This document shows, piece by piece, positions 60,038 to 64,000 of a stretch of 64,000 bases of DNA (the first letter of the stretch is position 1; every line of letters begins with the position of its first letter). The DNA comes from Catellatospora tritici. GTDB lineage: Bacteria; Actinomycetota; Actinomycetes; Mycobacteriales; Micromonosporaceae. A program made the translations under genes and the position numbers. The DNA lies in the NCBI RefSeq assembly GCF_019083965.1, contig NZ_JAHRCY010000001.1:62001-126000 (forward strand), in the 5' to 3' direction. The notes under the pieces were generated by a model, which was not told where the DNA came from, ran no database searches, and worked only from the letters and a program-made list of their open reading frames with translations.

Positions 60038-62149
60038 TCACGCCTCCTTGAGGCCGTAGCGGCGGTAGACCACGCCGAGCCGTCCCGGCGCCCACCAGTT
60101 CCAGCGCCCGAGCAGCCGCATCGTCGCGGGCACCAGCACCGCCCGCACCAGCGCCGCGTCGATGGCCACAGCCACCACCATGCCCACCCCGAGCACCTTG
60201 ATCGTGGTCGTACCCCCGGTGGCGAACCCGCCCAGCACCACCATCAGCAGCAGCGCCGCCGCGGTGATGATCCCGCCGGTACGCTGCAGCCCCGACGCCA
60301 CCGCCTGGGTGTTGTCCCCGGTGGCGTCCCACTCCTCGCGCACCCGCGACAGCAGGAACACCTCGTAGTCGGTGGCCAGCCCGAACAGCACCGCGAGCAT
60401 CAGCACCATGTTGCCCGGCTCCAGGAACCCGGTCACGGTGAAGCCGAGCCAGTCGGACAGGTGCCCGTCCTGGAAGATCCAGACGACCACGCCGAACGAC
60501 GCCCCGATCGAGATCACGTTCATCACGATCGCCTTCAGCGGCAGCACCACCGACCCGAAGGCCAGGAACAGCAGCAGGAACGTGCTGAGCGCGACCATGC
60601 CGAGCATCCACGGCAGCCGCTGCCCGATGGTGTCCAGCTGGTCGAGGTCGGCCGCGGGCCGCCCGCCGACCATGATGGTGGCCCCGGCGGGGGCGGGCAG
60701 GTCGCGGATGGCCTGCACGACGTCGCGGGCGCGCGGTGACGCGGCCTCGCCCGGGTAGGCGACCGAGATCAGGGTGCTGTCGCCGCGCTGGGCGGTGATC
60801 CGGGCGTCGGTGACGTCCGGCAGCGTCTTGATCGTGGCCGCGAGACCGTCGGCGCCGGGGCCGGTGACCAGCACGCTGATCGGCGCGGCGCTGCCGCCGG
60901 GGAACTCGTCGGCCAGCCGGGCGGTGACGGTGCGCGACTCGGTGCCCTCGGGCAGCACCCGCTCGTCGAACCCGCCAAACTGGGCGCGCAGGAACGGGGT
61001 GGCGGTGAGCAACAGGATCGCGGCGACGCCGAGCGCGTACAGGACGGGGCGGCCCATGACGCTGCGGGCGATCCGCGCCCAACCGCCTTCGGCCTGGGGG
61101 CGGGGACGGAACAGGCGCGGCAGTGGCACCCGCAGCGCGTTGATCTTCGGGCCGAGCACGGCGAGCAGGGCGGGCAGCGCGGTGAGCGCGGCGAGCATCG
61201 CCACCAGGACCGCGGCCATACCGCCCCAGGCCATGGACTTGAGGAACGCCATCGGGAAGATCAGCAGGCTGGCCAGCGCGAGCGCGACGGTGATGCCGGA
61301 GACCGCGACGGTACGCCCGGCGGTGGTCAGCGTCGCGGCCACCGCCTCGGCCGGGGTACGCCCGGCCGCCAGCTCCTCCCGGTACCGGTTGACCACGAAC
61401 AGCGCGTAGTCGATCGCCATGCCCAGCCCCAGCATCGTGATGATGTTGACGGCGAACACGGACACCTCGGTGACCTGGGCGATCAGCCGGACCGCGGTGA
61501 ACGCCCCCAGCACCGCGAGGATGCCGACGAACAGCGGCGTCGCGGCGGCGACCAGGCCCCGGAAGATGAACACCAGCAGGACCAGCAGGATCGGCATGCT
61601 GATCAGCTCGGCCATCGTGATGTCCTCGCTGACCTGCTCGTTGGCGTCGCTGAGGAACGGGATGAGTCCGCCGACCTCGGTCTTCAACCCGCCCCCGGCT
61701 CGCAGCGCGCTTTCGATGGAGGCCAGGTCGTCGAGCTTGTGGTTCTCGTCGCCGTCACGCAACTGGATCGCGACGTACGTGGCGTGTCGGTCGGAGGAGA
61801 AGAACACCGGCGGGGCGCCCTGCGCGTAGCCGGTGACGACGCTGGTGACCTCGGTCCGGCCGGACAGACCGGTGGCGATCGCGCCGACGGCCTGCTGGAA
61901 GGCCGGGTCGTCGACGGTGCGCGTGGCGGAGCTGTACAGCGCGAGGACGTCGATGTTCTGCCGTCCGAGCGCGGCGGTGATCTGCTCCTGCGCCTTGCTG
62001 GACGGGCTGCCCGGATCGTTGAAGCCGCCGCTGGTCAGGTCGCCGAAGACGGCCCCACCCCAGGTCCCGCCGACGATCACGACCGCGGCCGCGGCGATCA
62101 GCACCCACCAGCGCAGCCGTACCACGGCACGCCCCCACCACGCGAACAT
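60038..62149 (-). CDS. MMPL-family RND transporter
   Basis: 703 residues, twelve helices in two six-helix bundles each preceded by a large extracytoplasmic domain. Motifs include GLGMAIDYALFVVNRYREEL and FGLATDYEVFLLSRVREEW after helices 4 and 10, typical of MMPL lipid/drug exporters energised by protons. GGGGAGGAA sits three bases before the ATG. Divergent from the TetR regulator, which likely controls it. Cargo unknown. Confidence 0.9.
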   Translation of the reverse strand: MFAWWGRAVVRLRWWVLIAAAAVVIVGGTWGGAVFGDLTSGGFNDPGSPSSKAQEQITAALGRQNIDVLALYSSATRTVDDPAFQQAVGAIATGLSGRTEVTSVVTGYAQGAPPVFFSSDRHATYVAIQLRDGDENHKLDDLASIESALRAGGGLKTEVGGLIPFLSDANEQVSEDITMAELISMPILLVLLVFIFRGLVAAATPLFVGILAVLGAFTAVRLIAQVTEVSVFAVNIITMLGLGMAIDYALFVVNRYREELAAGRTPAEAVAATLTTAGRTVAVSGITVALALASLLIFPMAFLKSMAWGGMAAVLVAMLAALTALPALLAVLGPKINALRVPLPRLFRPRPQAEGGWARIARSVMGRPVLYALGVAAILLLTATPFLRAQFGGFDERVLPEGTESRTVTARLADEFPGGSAAPISVLVTGPGADGLAATIKTLPDVTDARITAQRGDSTLISVAYPGEAASPRARDVVQAIRDLPAPAGATIMVGGRPAADLDQLDTIGQRLPWMLGMVALSTFLLLFLAFGSVVLPLKAIVMNVISIGASFGVVVWIFQDGHLSDWLGFTVTGFLEPGNMVLMLAVLFGLATDYEVFLLSRVREEWDATGDNTQAVASGLQRTGGIITAAALLLMVVLGGFATGGTTTIKVLGVGMVVAVAIDAALVRAVLVPATMRLLGRWNWWAPGRLGVVYRRYGLKEA

Positions 62150-62186
62150 CAGTTCCTCCCCGGAGGATTCGCTATGCTGTTTACGC

Positions 62187-62231
62187 CACTCAGTTGAGTG
62201 AACGGTGTTTACTTTCGCGGACGACGTTCAC
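62187..62231. promoter_or_regulatory. Operator region between MMPL and TetR genes
   Basis: CACTCAGTTGAGTG (62187-62200) and the pair GTGAACG/CGTTCAC (62198-62204 and 62225-62231) lie between the divergent start codons (62149 and 62250), with GTTTAC repeated nearby. AT-rich relative to its surroundings. Fits a TetR dimer site controlling both genes; not tested. Confidence 0.55.
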
Positions 62232-62249
62232 TGACGTCAAGGGAGCACT

Positions 62250-62954
62250 ATGTCGGACACCTCACACCGGCGCGAGCGGCTGCGCGAGCGCACCGTCGTC
62301 GAGATCAAGGACCTCGCGCGGGCGCAGCTGGTGGCGGGCGGTCCGACCGGCATCTCACTGCGGGCCATCGCCCGCGACATGGGTATGACCGCAGCCGCGC
62401 TCTACCGGTACTTCCCCGCCCTGGACGCCCTGGTCATCGACCTGTGCACCGACCTCTACGAGGAGCTGCGCCTGGCCTGCGAGGCCGCCCGGGACGCTCT
62501 CGGCCCGGACGCCGACGCGGTGCCGCGCCTGCTCACCATGGCCCGCGAGCTACGCCGCTGGACCCTGGACCACCGCCCCGAGGCGACGCTGATCTTCGGC
62601 CCGCCGCTGCCGGGCGTGGAGGAGTTTCGCGAGCGCTGCGTCGACCTGGAGCACGCGGGCGCGCGCTTCGGCCAGCTGTTCATCGAGCCGATCCTGGAAC
62701 TGTGGCGCGACGGCCGCCTGCCGCCGATGGGCCACGTCGACCTGTCCCGGCTGAAATCGGCCCTGCCCAACCACGGCGAGCTGCCGGTCGAGGTCACCGC
62801 GGTCTTCCTGACCTCCTGGACCCGTCTCTACGGCGTGCTCGCCGCCGAATTGTTCGACCAGTTGAACTGGACCGGCGTGGCTACCGAACCGCTGTTCGAA
62901 GCGGAGCTCGCCTTCTTCTCCGCCCAGGTCAGGGAGCCGAAGAACGCCGGTTGA
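62250..62954 (+). CDS. TetR-family transcriptional regulator (WHG-domain C-terminus)
   Basis: 234 residues. HTH: SLRAIARDMGMTAAALYRYFPALDALVIDL (about residues 33-62, in parts). The C-terminal domain matches the WHG type (TetR_C_13-like). AAGGGAG four bases upstream of the ATG. Probably represses the divergent MMPL gene and itself through the palindromes at 62187-62231. Confidence 0.88.
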   Translation: MSDTSHRRERLRERTVVEIKDLARAQLVAGGPTGISLRAIARDMGMTAAALYRYFPALDALVIDLCTDLYEELRLACEAARDALGPDADAVPRLLTMARELRRWTLDHRPEATLIFGPPLPGVEEFRERCVDLEHAGARFGQLFIEPILELWRDGRLPPMGHVDLSRLKSALPNHGELPVEVTAVFLTSWTRLYGVLAAELFDQLNWTGVATEPLFEAELAFFSAQVREPKNAG

Positions 62955-62989
62955 CTGACTGGCGGCTCAGGAAGGTAGGCTCGCCCGCT

Positions 62990-64000
62990 ATGACGAGCAA
63001 CACACTGCCCCCGAACCTGCCCGACCGCGCCCGCGTGGTGGTCGTGGGCGGCGGGGTCATCGGCACCTCGGTCGCGTACCACCTGGCGCACATGGGCTGC
63101 AAGGACGTCGTGCTGCTCGAACGCGACCGGCTGACCTCCGGCACCACCTGGCACGCGGCCGGGCTCATGGTCACCTTCGGCTCGACGTCGGAGACCTCGA
63201 CCGAGATGCGCAAGTACACCCGCGACCTGTACAGCCGACTGGAGGCCGAGACGGGCCTGGCCACCGGGCTCAAGCAGGTCGGGTTCGTGCAGGTCGCCAC
63301 CGACGCCGACCGACTGGAGGAGTACCGGCGCGTGTCGGCGTTCAACCGCCACTGCGGCGTGAACGTGCAGGAGATCTCGCCCGGCGAGGTCAAGGGCCTG
63401 TTCCCACTGGCCAACACCGACGACGTGCTGGCCGGGTTCTATGTCGCCGAGGACGGACGCGCCAACCCGGTCGACGTCACCATGTCGCTGGCCAAGGGCG
63501 CCCGCCTGCAGGGCGTACGGATCATCGAGGGGGTCAGCGCCACCGGGTTCACCACCAAGGGCGGCGCGGTCACCGGTGTGCGTACGCCGTACGGGGACAT
63601 CGAGGCCGAGTTCGTGGTCAACTGCGCGGGCATGTGGGCCCGCCAGCTCGGCGAGAAGGCCGGGGTCAGCATTCCGCTGCAGGCCGCCGAGCACTACTAC
63701 CTGATCACCGAGCCCATCGAGGGCATGCACGGCGACCTGCCCGTGCTGGAGGATCCGTCGTCGTACGGCTACTTCCGCGAGGAGGGCGCCGGGCTGATGA
63801 TCGGCCTGTTCGAGACGCTGTGCGCGCCCTGGAAGGTCGAGGGCGTCCCGGACACGTTCTCCTTCGGCGAGCTGCCCCCGGACTGGGACCGGATGGCGCC
63901 GTACCTGGAGAAGGCCATGGCCCGCATCCCGATCTCGGCAGAAGTAGGCGTGCGCAAGTTCTTCTGCGGCCCGGAGAGCTTCACCCCCGACCTCGCCCCC
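62990..64000 (+). CDS. FAD-dependent oxidoreductase (DMGDH/sarcosine dehydrogenase type), 3' end outside window
   Basis: The first 337 residues of a gene that runs off the window. ARVVVVGGGVIGTSVAYHLAHMG is the FAD Rossmann motif and TTWHAAGLMVTFGSTSET is typical of dimethylglycine or sarcosine dehydrogenases; EHYYLITEPIEG and EEGAGLMIGLFE fit the same branch, which usually continues into a GcvT folate-binding half. It may demethylate dimethylglycine or a related N-methyl amine, in methylated amine catabolism. The second half must be seen to confirm. Confidence 0.82.
   Translation, partial: MTSNTLPPNLPDRARVVVVGGGVIGTSVAYHLAHMGCKDVVLLERDRLTSGTTWHAAGLMVTFGSTSETSTEMRKYTRDLYSRLEAETGLATGLKQVGFVQVATDADRLEEYRRVSAFNRHCGVNVQEISPGEVKGLFPLANTDDVLAGFYVAEDGRANPVDVTMSLAKGARLQGVRIIEGVSATGFTTKGGAVTGVRTPYGDIEAEFVVNCAGMWARQLGEKAGVSIPLQAAEHYYLITEPIEGMHGDLPVLEDPSSYGYFREEGAGLMIGLFETLCAPWKVEGVPDTFSFGELPPDWDRMAPYLEKAMARIPISAEVGVRKFFCGPESFTPDLAP

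Noticed and set aside
59580-60059. 159-codon frame on the plus strand
   Set aside because: Overlaps the GNAT 5' end antisense and reads as a low-complexity Arg/Gly/Ser shadow.

Overview
The window is high-GC actinobacterial chromosome. The dominant third-position G/C, the many GTG starts, the GTGA/ATGA stop-start overlaps and the gene order all fit this. A long minus-strand backbone runs, in transcription order (right to left), dxr - M50 protease - ispG - GNAT ... map - C26/SDR/ALDH/GS genes ... rimP - nusA - ylxR - infB - TRM11-like MTase - DUF503 - rbfA - DHH phosphatase - MATE - truB - ribF - rpsO - pnp - M16 protease - dapB ... thyX - dapA - rnj - ftsK ... rimO - pgsA - nat - cinA - clgR. 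This matches, from memory, the order from Rv2870c down to Rv2745c of Mycobacterium tuberculosis. The lineage-specific islands and dispersed hairpin repeats suggest a Micromonosporaceae-type genome (Catellatospora/Actinoplanes-like). That placement is inference; no rRNA or tRNA gene was seen to confirm it.

Layout. 0-6 kb: end of an acyltransferase, SAM hydrolase (DUF62), then clgR/cinA/nat/pgsA/rimO. 6-10.4 kb: small membrane protein, LtrA, FtsK. 10.4-14.1 kb: RNase J, DapA, ThyX. 14.1-20.1 kb: an accessory island with a ribbon-helix-helix gene plus DUF4097 gene behind a cluster of TGACGTCA sites, a DUF2752 protein, a YcaQ-type glycosylase, two GNAT acetyltransferases and a GT87-like glycosyltransferase. 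20.1-39.2 kb: translation, RNA-decay and lysine-pathway backbone. 39.2-46.8 kb: Tat lipoprotein plus ferritin-like pair, PadR-controlled ABC exporter, F420-type reductase, VIT1-like transporter, methionine aminopeptidase. 46.9-52.6 kb: a gamma-glutamyl-amine catabolic cluster (glutamine-synthetase-like ligase, aldehyde dehydrogenase, SDR, C26 hydrolase and a divergent FAD oxidoreductase). 52.6-59 kb: membrane protein, GNAT, His-rich PadR regulator, then the MEP-pathway genes ispG and dxr flanking a site-2 protease. 59-64 kb: GNAT, MMPL exporter with divergent TetR regulator, and the 5' part of a second FAD oxidoreductase.

The most distinctive non-genic content is a set of at least five families of short palindromic repeats, called A-E here. 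Family A is a 57-bp double-arm hairpin with six copies. One copy lies in frame inside the GT87-like glycosyltransferase gene, and two copies carry compensatory base changes. Family C has four copies, three of them between convergent genes. There is also a recurring pattern of small tandem duplications at gene 3' ends (nat, M16 protease, MATE, GNAT). No transposase, integrase, CRISPR array, tRNA or rRNA was found in the window.
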